Shown one piece after another: positions 32,236 to 40,333 of a stretch of DNA of 46,483 bases. Position 1 is the first letter of the stretch. Each line of letters begins with the position of its first letter. Under the pieces are notes generated by a model, which was not told the DNA's origin, ran no database searches, and saw only the letters and a program-made list of their open reading frames with translations. Both the position numbers and the translations under genes were made by a program. The stretch is from contig JACRCV010000109.1 of the NCBI GenBank assembly GCA_016218825.1, positions 1 through 46,483 of the forward strand, in the 5' to 3' direction. This stretch comes from Deltaproteobacteria bacterium. GTDB lineage: Bacteria; Myxococcota; XYA12-FULL-58-9.

Positions 32236-33334
32236 GCCGCATGCTCCTCTTCAGCTGAGTCTTGAAGGCCGCGACCGCGGCCGCCGACCCGAAGACCAGG
32301 AGTGTCAACCCCAGCGCCTGCGGGTAGGTCACGTCGTGCCTGAGCCCCAAGAGATAGCGGTATCCGACGAAGATCACCACGATGTGAAACACGAAGCAAA
32401 ACAGCGACTCCTGCCCGACGATGGTGAACGGCCGGCCGAGCTTGAGCAACGCCGGTGGCGCCGCCAGACAAGCCCCGAGGACCGCGAGCGCGCCGCCGAA
32501 GGTGAAGGTCACGAACGGGAAGTTGGGCGGGTGCTTGCCGTGGTTGAGCGCCAGGTCGTAGAGCGTCGCGGGGAGCGCGTCACGGTACACCCAGAAGAAG
32601 GTGATGACGAACAGGCAGCCGAGGATGATGCAGATCGCGGCGGTGAGGTGCCGGAACACCCGATGGTCGCGGTTGGCGAGCAGCAGGTCCCCCGCGAGCA
32701 AGCCGGCGAGCGCCATCGAGCCACGGGTCAGGATGCCGAAGCAGAAGGTCTTGGGGTGCTCGACGATCACCGCCTTGAGCTGCCAGATGCCCCAGAAGTC
32801 GAACGACACGTGGAGCCACCAGCCCGCCACTCCGAAGACGACGGGAAAGAGCACCCGCACGACGAGCGGCGACGCCCGCCAGATCGGGAGGAGGACGACG
32901 AGCAACAGCACGAACCAGCCGTAGAAATGAAGGATCTCGACGAAGTCCGGGAAGCGCTGCCAGGTCAGGGTCTCGATGATGCGCTCCGGCTTGGCGCGCT
33001 CGAACATCTGCACGACGATGAGCACCTTGTACCAGAACATCACCACGAGGGCGCGCTTGAACAGGCCCCAACGCGCCGCCGGCCACCGTTTGGTCCCCGC
33101 CTTGGGGAGAAACACCACCGCGACCGCGAACCCGAAGACCAGGATGAAGAGCGAGGACGACAGCTTGGTGAGGAGGTGGATGGGGACGACGCCGTAGTCG
33201 GGGATCATCTTGTGGCTGAGCAGCCCCTTCACCGTGTGGCTCAGGAACATCAGCGCGATCGCGATCCCGCGGGCGGTGTCCAAGCCCTCGAGTCGCTCGA
33301 CCGCGCGCGCTGGGGCTCGCGACATTGATGCCAT
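32078..33334 (-). CDS. Membrane acyltransferase, HGSNAT/DUF1624-like
   Basis: The product is 418 residues. The N-terminal RLEGLDTARGIAIALMFLSH motif, followed by about ten hydrophobic segments (for example LFILVFGFAVAVVFLP, FVLLLVVLLPIW and CIILGCLFVITFFW), fits acyltransferase families that transfer acyl groups across the membrane. A charged, Arg/Glu-rich tail (about 350-418) is cytosolic. The target could be a glycan or an envelope lipid. The start may be ATG 33334 or 33325; neither has a strong ribosome site. Its end overlaps the serine hydrolase gene. Confidence 0.8.
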   Translation of the reverse strand: MASMSRAPARAVERLEGLDTARGIAIALMFLSHTVKGLLSHKMIPDYGVVPIHLLTKLSSSLFILVFGFAVAVVFLPKAGTKRWPAARWGLFKRALVVMFWYKVLIVVQMFERAKPERIIETLTWQRFPDFVEILHFYGWFVLLLVVLLPIWRASPLVVRVLFPVVFGVAGWWLHVSFDFWGIWQLKAVIVEHPKTFCFGILTRGSMALAGLLAGDLLLANRDHRVFRHLTAAICIILGCLFVITFFWVYRDALPATLYDLALNHGKHPPNFPFVTFTFGGALAVLGACLAAPPALLKLGRPFTIVGQESLFCFVFHIVVIFVGYRYLLGLRHDVTYPQALGLTLLVFGSAAAVAAFKTQLKRSMRHAQRAAREQEEREGKARDAQLRELAREWERGTDPVARDPDVGDHEDLSRVRR

Positions 33335-33429
33335 GGTGCCGCGTCACGCCGGACGCCGCAACCCACCACCACAGCGGTCCACATTCGCTGCCCAGCGCCG
33401 GCGCGCGCTGGAGACGCAGTTCGCGAGCT

Positions 33430-35226
33430 TCACCGGCCGAGCCCCGCCGGCACCGACGCCAACACGCTCTCCGGAATCGGCGCGTGGCGGGCGCGCAAGA
33501 ACTCGCCGAGGCTCTTCGCCATCGGGTCGACGCGGGTCGAGGCCGCGACGCCGTCGCCCAGCAAGCCGTGGATCACAAACAGATGACTCGCGAGGTTCGC
33601 GAGCGTGTGCCGCTCGACCACCAGGTCCTTCGCCTCCGGCAACAGCTCCCGCAAGCGCGTGACCGACAGATACGCGTCGAGCCACAGAAAGGCCGCCGGA
33701 CTCCGCGCCCACACCCCCAAGGTCGCGTTGCCGCCTTTGTCGCCGGAGCGCGCTCCGCACACCCGTCCGAGAGGTGTCGGTGTCGCCGGGCCCGGCGGGG
33801 TCGCAAGGATCACCGGCGTCGCGATCTCAGGAGGCGTGCCGCTCCCGGCCGGCGGCGGCGGGACAAGGATCTCGCGGCCGTCGATCACGACCCGCTCCCG
33901 CAAGACCGCGGCCGGCACCAGCGCCGGCCAGAGGACGCCGTACGGCGAGGCGTCGCCGGGCGGCGCGGTGAGGAAGAAGCCCGGGTAGCTCGCGAGCGCC
34001 ATCTCCACGGCCTTGCCGCTCCAGGCGCGCCCGACCTTGCGCGCGTCCGGGTCCTTCACCACCACGCGCAAATAGGCGAGCGCCGCCTCGTTGCTCTTCG
34101 GGTCGTCGTGGTCGGCGCGCATCAAGTCGACCCTGGTCTCGGCGAACTGCCGCCGCCCGCCACACAGCTGCCACAGGGTCGCTTCGGCGACCTGCGCCTT
34201 GGCGTCGACGTCGAGGCCCGCCAGGACCAAGGTCATCTCGTTGCGAAAGCCGCCGAGGTAGTTGATACAGACCTTGGTGGTCTGGGGCGGCGGCTCGCCC
34301 TTGACGCCGGAGACCCGCACCCGATCGACGCCGGCCGCCGCCAACGCGATCGAGTCGAAGCGCGCGGTGGCGTCGGGGTTCAGGTAACGCGGCCCTTGGA
34401 TCTCGTAGAGCAGCTGCGCGGTCACGGTCTCCACCGTGACCATGCCGCCGGTGTTCGGGTGCTTGGTCACCACGAACGAGCCGTCGGCGTGCATCTCCAC
34501 CAGCGGAAAGCCGACGTGGCCGAGGTCCGGCACCTCGGTGAAGAACGAGTAGTTGCCGCCGGTGCACTGCGCGCCGCACTCGATCACGTGGCCGGCGACC
34601 ACGGCGCCCGCGAGTCGGTCCCAGTCGTCGCGCGCCCAACCGAACTTCCACGCCGCCGGTCCGACCGCGAGCGCCGCGTCGGTGACCCGGGGACAGATGA
34701 CGACGTCGGCGCCGGCGTGCAGCGCTTCGACGATACCCCAGGCGCCGAGGTAGGCGTTGGCGGTCAGCACCGGGCGCCCGAGCGTGCTCAAGGGACGGCC
34801 GTGGTCGAGGTGGGCGAGCGGGTGGCCGCTCGCTTGCAGCTCGGCAAGGCGCGGCAGCAGGTCGTCGCCCTCGATATGGGCGACGGTGGCACGGACGCCG
34901 AGGCGGGTCGCCAGCTCGTTGACGGCGCGGGCGAGGCCGCCGGGGTTGAGGCCGCCGGCGTTCACCACGATCTTGATGCCGCGGGCGACAGCGGTGGCGA
35001 GGACCTCTTCGAGCTGCCGCAGGAAGGTCTTCGCGAAGCCGCCGCCGCCTTTCTCGCGGTCGCGGTGCAAGATCATCAGGGTGAGCTCGGCGAGATAGTC
35101 GCCGGTGAGCACGTCGATCGGCCCGCCCTCGACCATCTCGCGCGCCGCGCTCGCCCGGTCGCCGTAGAAGCCGCTGCAGTTGGCGATCCGCAACACCTCG
35201 CCCTTCGTGGCGTGGCTCGAGGTCAC
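33430..35226 (-). CDS. AtuA-like protein (DUF1446 with ferredoxin-fold C-terminus)
   Basis: The product is 598 residues from GTG 35226, three bases after the biotin carboxylase stop. Residues 1-450 form the DUF1446 domain (ANCSGFYGDRASAAREMVEG, VNAGGLNPGGLARAVNELA, VICPRVTDAAL). The C-terminal 110 residues (GRVCGARSGDKGGNATLGVW) match the AtuA-like ferredoxin-fold domain. In Pseudomonas, AtuA is needed for acyclic terpene use, but its reaction is not established. Its place in this operon links it to branched acyl-CoA breakdown. Confidence 0.9.
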   Translation of the reverse strand: MTSSHATKGEVLRIANCSGFYGDRASAAREMVEGGPIDVLTGDYLAELTLMILHRDREKGGGGFAKTFLRQLEEVLATAVARGIKIVVNAGGLNPGGLARAVNELATRLGVRATVAHIEGDDLLPRLAELQASGHPLAHLDHGRPLSTLGRPVLTANAYLGAWGIVEALHAGADVVICPRVTDAALAVGPAAWKFGWARDDWDRLAGAVVAGHVIECGAQCTGGNYSFFTEVPDLGHVGFPLVEMHADGSFVVTKHPNTGGMVTVETVTAQLLYEIQGPRYLNPDATARFDSIALAAAGVDRVRVSGVKGEPPPQTTKVCINYLGGFRNEMTLVLAGLDVDAKAQVAEATLWQLCGGRRQFAETRVDLMRADHDDPKSNEAALAYLRVVVKDPDARKVGRAWSGKAVEMALASYPGFFLTAPPGDASPYGVLWPALVPAAVLRERVVIDGREILVPPPPAGSGTPPEIATPVILATPPGPATPTPLGRVCGARSGDKGGNATLGVWARSPAAFLWLDAYLSVTRLRELLPEAKDLVVERHTLANLASHLFVIHGLLGDGVAASTRVDPMAKSLGEFLRARHAPIPESVLASVPAGLGR

Positions 35227-35229
35227 GAG

Positions 35230-37203
35230 TTACTCCCCCGCCTCGAGATCGACGAGCAGCGCGCCCGCCTCCACCTGCTCGCCGACCTGCACCGGGACGC
35301 CGCGGACCACGCCGGCCCTGGGCGCGCTCAGGCGGTGCTCCATCTTCATCGCCTCGATGCTCAACAGCGGCTGCGCCTTGGTCACGACGTCGCCGGGGGT
35401 CACGAAGATCGCCAACACCTTGCCCGGCACCGGCGCGAGGCAGCTGCCCTCGGCCTCCAGCTGCCCGGGCTCGGGGAAACGCGACAGCTCCCGGAGCTCC
35501 GAGTGACCCTCGCCGTGCACGAAGCAGCGATCGGCGCGCGCCGCGACCCGATAGGTGCGACAGACATCGTCGATGACCAGGGTGATGTGGCGCGCGTCGC
35601 AGGCCGCGATCTGCACCGCCCAAAGCTCGTCGCCCACTCTCACCTCGGCCCGCGCCCGCGGCTGCAGCCGATAGTCGACCGCGAGGACCTCGTCGCCGAT
35701 CGCGAACCGGGTCCGCTGCATCTGACTGGGGTTGTTGCGCCAACCGGACGGCACCGACGGCAACAACGCGGCCGCGTGCCGTCGTCGCTCGCCCCACAAC
35801 GTCGCGGCCACCGCGCGGCGAAGCACCGCTTTCCTGTGGGCGGGCGTCAGCGCGGGCGCCGCCAAACGATGCGCGTCGATGAATTCGGTGCTCAGGTTCC
35901 CGGCGCCGAACTCCGGATGCTCGAGCGCCGCCACGAGGAGCTCGAGGTTGGTGCGCACGCCCATGACGCACAGGCGCCCGAGGGCCTGCAGCAGCCGCCG
36001 TCTTGCCTCGTCGCGGGTGGCGCCGTGGGCGATGATCTTGGCGAGCAACGGGTCGTAGAACGACGACACCTCGTAGCTGGTCGCGACCCCCGCGTCGTAG
36101 CGCACGCCCGGCAAGGACACGGGCTCGAAGGCGACCAGCGTGCCGGTGGACGGCAGGTAGTCGGCGCGCGGGTCTTCGGCGTACAGCCGCGCCTCGATGG
36201 CGTGGCCGCGGCTCGTCACCTGGTCTTGAGTCAGGGCGAGGCGGGCGCCCTCGGCCACCTCGATCTGCAGCCGCACCAGGTCGAGCCCCGTGATCTCTTC
36301 GGTGACCGGGTGCTCCACCTGCAGCCGAGTGTTCATCTCCAGGAAGTAGAAGCCGCCGGCGTGCACCAAGAGCTCGACGGTCCCGGCGCTCTGATAGCCG
36401 ACGGCGCGGGCGGCGCTGACGGCTGCAGCGCGGAGGGCCGCGGCGAGCTTCGGGTCGAGGTTGGTGGCCGGCGCCTCTTCGATCACCTTCTGATGCCGTC
36501 GTTGGATGGAGCACTCGCGCTCGAAGCAGTGCAGCACCTGGCCGTGCCGGTCGGCGAGGATCTGCACTTCGATGTGACGCGCACTCGGGAGGTAGCGCTC
36601 GACGAGCAGGGTGTCGTCGCCGAACGCGCTCTTGGCCTCGGCCCGTGCTTGACCGAGGGCCGCGCCGAGGTCCTGGTCGGCGTTGACGACGCGCATCCCT
36701 TTGCCGCCCCCGCCTCGCGCCGCCTTGATGAGAAGGGGATAGCCGAGGGATTGGCAGCGGCTGATGATTTCTTCGTCCGGCAGCTGCGACGCGGCGAAGC
36801 CGGGGATCACGGGGACCCCGGCTTGTTGCATCAGGCGCTTGGCTTCGATCTTGTCGCCCATGCTGCGGATGGCGGCGGCAGGGGGGCCGATGAACGCCAG
36901 GCCGGCGTCGGTGACGGCTCGAGCAAAGTCAGCGTTCTCGGCGAGGAAGCCATAACCCGGATGGACGGCGTCGGCACCGACCCGTTTGGCGATGGTGACG
37001 ATCTTGTCGATGGCGAGGAACGACGCCGCGGCGAGCGGCGGGCCGATGGCGATGGCTTCGTCGGCGTCGCGCACGAAGGGGGCGTGCAGGTCGGGGTCGG
37101 CGTAGATCGCGACCGCGCCCTTGCCCATGGCGTGGATGGTGCGAATGATCCGCGACGCGATCTCGCCGCGGTTCGCCACCAAGATCTTGGAGAAGGTCGC
37201 CAT
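35230..37203 (-). CDS. Biotin carboxylase with C-terminal biotin carrier domain, acyl-CoA carboxylase alpha subunit
   Basis: The product is 657 residues. ATG 37203 (MATFSKILVANRGEIASR) is the standard start; the earlier one at 37227 only adds eight residues. The biotin carboxylase has ATP-grasp motifs (ARGGGGKGMRVV, FLEMNTRLQVEHPVTE). The C-terminus carries the biotin site EAMKMEH. It carboxylates biotin with ATP and bicarbonate; the partner beta subunit is encoded four bases upstream. The likely substrate is 3-methylcrotonyl-CoA, with geranyl-CoA possible given the AtuA-like gene next to it. Confidence 0.93.
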   Translation of the reverse strand: MATFSKILVANRGEIASRIIRTIHAMGKGAVAIYADPDLHAPFVRDADEAIAIGPPLAAASFLAIDKIVTIAKRVGADAVHPGYGFLAENADFARAVTDAGLAFIGPPAAAIRSMGDKIEAKRLMQQAGVPVIPGFAASQLPDEEIISRCQSLGYPLLIKAARGGGGKGMRVVNADQDLGAALGQARAEAKSAFGDDTLLVERYLPSARHIEVQILADRHGQVLHCFERECSIQRRHQKVIEEAPATNLDPKLAAALRAAAVSAARAVGYQSAGTVELLVHAGGFYFLEMNTRLQVEHPVTEEITGLDLVRLQIEVAEGARLALTQDQVTSRGHAIEARLYAEDPRADYLPSTGTLVAFEPVSLPGVRYDAGVATSYEVSSFYDPLLAKIIAHGATRDEARRRLLQALGRLCVMGVRTNLELLVAALEHPEFGAGNLSTEFIDAHRLAAPALTPAHRKAVLRRAVAATLWGERRRHAAALLPSVPSGWRNNPSQMQRTRFAIGDEVLAVDYRLQPRARAEVRVGDELWAVQIAACDARHITLVIDDVCRTYRVAARADRCFVHGEGHSELRELSRFPEPGQLEAEGSCLAPVPGKVLAIFVTPGDVVTKAQPLLSIEAMKMEHRLSAPRAGVVRGVPVQVGEQVEAGALLVDLEAGE

Positions 37204-37207
37204 CGCC

Positions 37208-38803
37208 TCACATGCGGAAGACGCCAAAGGCGTCGCTGCCGCGCACGGTGTTGGAGTACGCCGCCGACAGGCCGAGCGACAGCGCGGTGCGGCTGTCGCG
37301 GGGGTCGATGATGCCGTCGTCCCAGAGGCGCGCGGTCGCGTAGTAGGCCGAGGACTCGCGCTCGACCTGCTCGGTCACCGCCTGCCGGACCTTGAGGTCC
37401 TCGCCCTCGTCGTAAGGCTTGCCGGCGCGGGTGGCGACCGAGCGCCGCACGATCGACATGACCCCGGCGAGCTGCAGGGCGCCCATCACCGCGATGCGGT
37501 GGTTGGGCCAGGAGAACAGGAAGCGCGGGTTGTAGGCCCGGCCGCACATCCCGTAGTTGCCGGCGCCGAACGAGCTGCCGAACATCAGCGTCAACATCGG
37601 CACGCCCGAGTTTGCGACCGCGTTGATCATCTTGGCGCCGTCTTTGATGATGCCGTGCTGCTCGTATTCGGTGCCGACCATGTAGCCGGTGATGTTCTGC
37701 AAGAAGATGAGCGGCACGTCGATCTTGTTGGCGAGCTGGATGAACTGCGCCGCCTTCTCCGACGACTCCGAGAACAGCACTCCGTTGTTGGCGAGCACCC
37801 CGACCGGATAGCCCGCGAGGTGCGCGAAGCCGGTCACCAGGGTCGGGCCGTAGAGCGGCTTGAACTCGTCGAAGCGGGAGCCGTCGACGATCCGCGCGAT
37901 GACCTCGCGGGCCTCGACCGGCTGCTTCGGGTCCACCGGCGCGATGCCCAAGAGCTCGTCGGGGTCGTACCTGGGCTCTTCGGCGGCGACGCGCTTCGCG
38001 GTGCCGAGCTTGCGCCAGTTCAGGTGGGCGACGATGTCGCGGCCGATGCGCACCGCGTCGGCTTCGTCTTCGGCGAGGTAGTCCGAGACCCCGGAGACTC
38101 GGCTGTGCATCTCGGCGCCGCCCAGGGTCTCTTCGTCGGCCTCTTCGTTGGTGGCCATCTTCACGAGCGGCGGCCCGGCGAGGAAGACCTTGGCGCCGCC
38201 CTTCACCATCACCACGTAGTCGGACATCCCCGGGATGTAGGCGCCGCCGGCGGTGGAGCTGCCGAACACCAGGCAGAGGGTCGGGATGCGCTCGGCGGAG
38301 CGCCGGGTGAGCTCGCGGAAGGTCTGGCCGCCTTTGACGAAGATCTGCGCCTGGTGCGGCAGGTCCGCGCCCCCGGACTCGGTGAGGTTCACGAGCGGCA
38401 GGCGGTTCTCGGCCGAGATCGCGATCGCGCGCAGGGTCTTGTCGAGCGTCACCGGGTTGATGGCGCCGCCCTTGACCGTGGGATCGTTGGCGATGAGCAC
38501 GCACTCGACGCCCGCGACCACGCCGACGCCGGTGACCACCCCCGCCCCGAGGGCGTGCTCGGTGCCGAAGCCGGCGAGCGCTGACAGCTCGAGGAAGGGC
38601 GCGTCCTGATCCAGGAGCAGCTCGATGCGCTCGCGGGGCAGGAGCTTGTGGCGCTCGTGGTGGCGCTTGCGCATCGCCTCGCCGCCGGCGTTCTGCGCCG
38701 CCTGGAGCTGCTCGCCGAGGTAGCGCACCTGCGTCAGCATCGCGTCGTAGTTGGCGCGGAAACCTGCCGCGCGCACGTCGACGTTGGTCTTCAAGACCGG
38801 CAT
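37208..38803 (-). CDS. Acyl-CoA carboxyltransferase beta subunit, methylcrotonyl-CoA type
   Basis: The product is 531 residues from ATG 38803 (ATGA overlap with the acyl-CoA dehydrogenase stop). It contains TESGGADLPHQAQIF, FGSSTAGGAYIPGMSDYVVM, GGAEMHSRVSGVSDYLA, FLQNITGYMVGTEYEQHGI and FGSSFGAGNYGMCGRAYNPR, characteristic of methylcrotonyl-CoA and geranyl-CoA carboxylases (LiuB/AtuC). Together with the biotin carboxylase it forms a dodecamer in known systems. A frame extended to 39448 is a shadow. Confidence 0.94.
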   Translation of the reverse strand: MPVLKTNVDVRAAGFRANYDAMLTQVRYLGEQLQAAQNAGGEAMRKRHHERHKLLPRERIELLLDQDAPFLELSALAGFGTEHALGAGVVTGVGVVAGVECVLIANDPTVKGGAINPVTLDKTLRAIAISAENRLPLVNLTESGGADLPHQAQIFVKGGQTFRELTRRSAERIPTLCLVFGSSTAGGAYIPGMSDYVVMVKGGAKVFLAGPPLVKMATNEEADEETLGGAEMHSRVSGVSDYLAEDEADAVRIGRDIVAHLNWRKLGTAKRVAAEEPRYDPDELLGIAPVDPKQPVEAREVIARIVDGSRFDEFKPLYGPTLVTGFAHLAGYPVGVLANNGVLFSESSEKAAQFIQLANKIDVPLIFLQNITGYMVGTEYEQHGIIKDGAKMINAVANSGVPMLTLMFGSSFGAGNYGMCGRAYNPRFLFSWPNHRIAVMGALQLAGVMSIVRRSVATRAGKPYDEGEDLKVRQAVTEQVERESSAYYATARLWDDGIIDPRDSRTALSLGLSAAYSNTVRGSDAFGVFRM

Positions 38804-39957
38804 CAGATCCCCAGGAGCTTCGCGGCCGCCTGCTTCATGACCTCGTCGGTGCCGCCGCCGATCGACAGCAGCCGGGCGTCGACGAAGGCCCGCGCCGCCG
38901 GGTTGTCGTAGCAGTAGCCGGCGCCGCCGAAGAGCTGCACGCAGGTGGTGGCGACAAATTGCTCCATGTTGGCCGCGAAGATCTTGGCCATCGAGATGTC
39001 GAGGCTCGCGTCCTCGCCGGCCTGCAAGCGCCGCAGGCAGCGGTAGCTGAGCTCCTGCGCCGCGTTGATTTGGATCATCATGTCGACGAGCTTGTGCTGG
39101 CTGACCTGCATCTTGGCGATCGGCTTGCCGAACGCGGTGCGCGCTTGGCAGTGCTCGAGGGTCGCCTGCCAGAGGAGCCGGGCGCGGACCGGCGGCATGA
39201 TCACCGCGACCAGGCGCTCTTCCTGGAACTGCAGCATCTGTTGCTGGAAGCCGCGGCGCGGGTCGCCGATGGTATTCGCGAGCGGCACGCGGACGTCGTC
39301 GAAGAACAGGATGCCGGTGTCGGAGCCGTGGTTGCCGATCTTCTCGAGCAGCTGGTAGCTGAAGCCTTTGGTGGCGGTCGGTACGATGATCTGCGAGTAG
39401 CCGTTGTAGCCGGCGGCGGGGTCGGTCACCGCCAACACGCACATCCAATCGGCGGTCGCGGCGTTGGTGATGTACATCTTCGAGCCGTTGATGACCCAGT
39501 CGTCGCCGTCTTTGACCGCGCGGGTCTTGATGCCGGCGACGTCGGAGCCGGCGCCGGGCTCGGTGACCGCGATCGCCGCCACCTGCTCGCCGCGGATCGC
39601 GGGGACCAGGAAGCGCTGCTTCAGCTCCTCGCTGCCGAAGCGGTGCAGCGAGGGAGTCGCCATGTCGGTGTGCACCGCGATGCCCATCGTGACCCCGGCG
39701 TTGTCGCAGCGCGCCAGCTCTTCGATGAAGACCGCGGAGTACGAGTAGTCGAGGCCCTGGCCGCCGTACTTCGGGTCGTAGCGGATCCCGAGGAGGCCGA
39801 GCGCCCCCAGGTCGCGATACAGGCTCTTGTCGAAGCGGCCCTGCTTGTCGAACTCCCGCGCCCGCGGCGCGAGCCGATCGAGCACGAACTTGCGCACCAT
39901 GTCGCGGAACTGCGCGTGCTCCGGGCTGCCGTAGATGTCGTCGCCGGGCTTGGGCAT
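38803..39957 (-). CDS. Acyl-CoA dehydrogenase, isovaleryl/citronellyl-CoA-like
   Basis: The product is 384 residues from ATG 39957; a GTG at 39975 is possible. Family motifs include AVTEPGAGSDVAGIKT and LFGGAGYCYDNPAAR. The last region reads SIGGGTDEVMKQ, lacking the usual late catalytic Glu, while FQEERLVAV in the middle aligns with the helix that carries the catalytic Glu in isovaleryl-CoA dehydrogenase. It uses FAD to form the enoyl-CoA that the adjacent carboxylase would accept. It is the first gene of the four-gene operon. Confidence 0.93.
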   Translation of the reverse strand: MPKPGDDIYGSPEHAQFRDMVRKFVLDRLAPRAREFDKQGRFDKSLYRDLGALGLLGIRYDPKYGGQGLDYSYSAVFIEELARCDNAGVTMGIAVHTDMATPSLHRFGSEELKQRFLVPAIRGEQVAAIAVTEPGAGSDVAGIKTRAVKDGDDWVINGSKMYITNAATADWMCVLAVTDPAAGYNGYSQIIVPTATKGFSYQLLEKIGNHGSDTGILFFDDVRVPLANTIGDPRRGFQQQMLQFQEERLVAVIMPPVRARLLWQATLEHCQARTAFGKPIAKMQVSQHKLVDMMIQINAAQELSYRCLRRLQAGEDASLDISMAKIFAANMEQFVATTCVQLFGGAGYCYDNPAARAFVDARLLSIGGGTDEVMKQAAAKLLGI

Positions 39958-40122
39958 GAGCACCCCGTCCGGCACCTTAGCCGACGAGTTCCACGAGCGC
40001 CAGTGCCGTGTGGCGGGTCAGCGCCTCGCGAGGTCACCGGCGGCGGCGATCGGGTGCGGGCTCGTGCACCGGGACGGCGGCGGGGGCCGGAGGTCAGGAT
40101 CTCTTGACGGCTGGAGGAGGAC

Positions 40123-40212
40123 TGGCGGAGTGGGGGGGATTCGAACCCCCGATAGAGTTTCCCCTATGCAGGTTTAGCAAACCTGTGCCTTCAGCCACTC
40201 GGCCACCACTCC
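40123..40212 (-). tRNA. tRNA-Ser (anticodon GCU)
   Basis: The minus strand folds into a full cloverleaf with a long variable arm. The acceptor stem GGAGTGG pairs with CCACTCC, and the anticodon arm is CAGGT-TTGCTAA-ACCTG (anticodon GCT). The variable arm is about ATAGGGGAAACTCTAT, and the T arm is GGGGG-TTCGAAT-CCCCC. The discriminator is G and CCA is encoded (40125-40123). Confidence 0.97.
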
Positions 40213-40249
40213 GCACAGGGCGGGCTGACAGTAACCCGTACCGCCGGCA

Positions 40250-40278
40250 TGCTTACCTGAGGCTTCGGGATTAGACAA
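40250..40278 (-). promoter_or_regulatory. Candidate promoter of tRNA-Ser
   Basis: TTGTCT (40278-40273) and TAAGCA (40255-40250) are 17 bases apart on the minus strand, placing the start about 30 bases before the tRNA 5' end. The -10 box is weak. Confidence 0.4.
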
Positions 40279-40333
40279 GCGTTTGGCGCGACAGGCGGCG
40301 TGCTGTTTGGTGGCGGGCGGCCGTCGGGTCCGT

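Noticed and set aside
33827-36514. 895-codon open frame on the minus strand
   Set aside because: It is a shifted frame of the AtuA-like and biotin carboxylase genes, extremely Arg-rich and crossing the real stop between them.
33325-37311. 1328-codon open frame on the plus strand
   Set aside because: It runs antisense to the AtuA-like and biotin carboxylase genes. Its Arg/Ala/Val/Asp-rich composition is the expected mirror of GC-biased codons, with no family motif.
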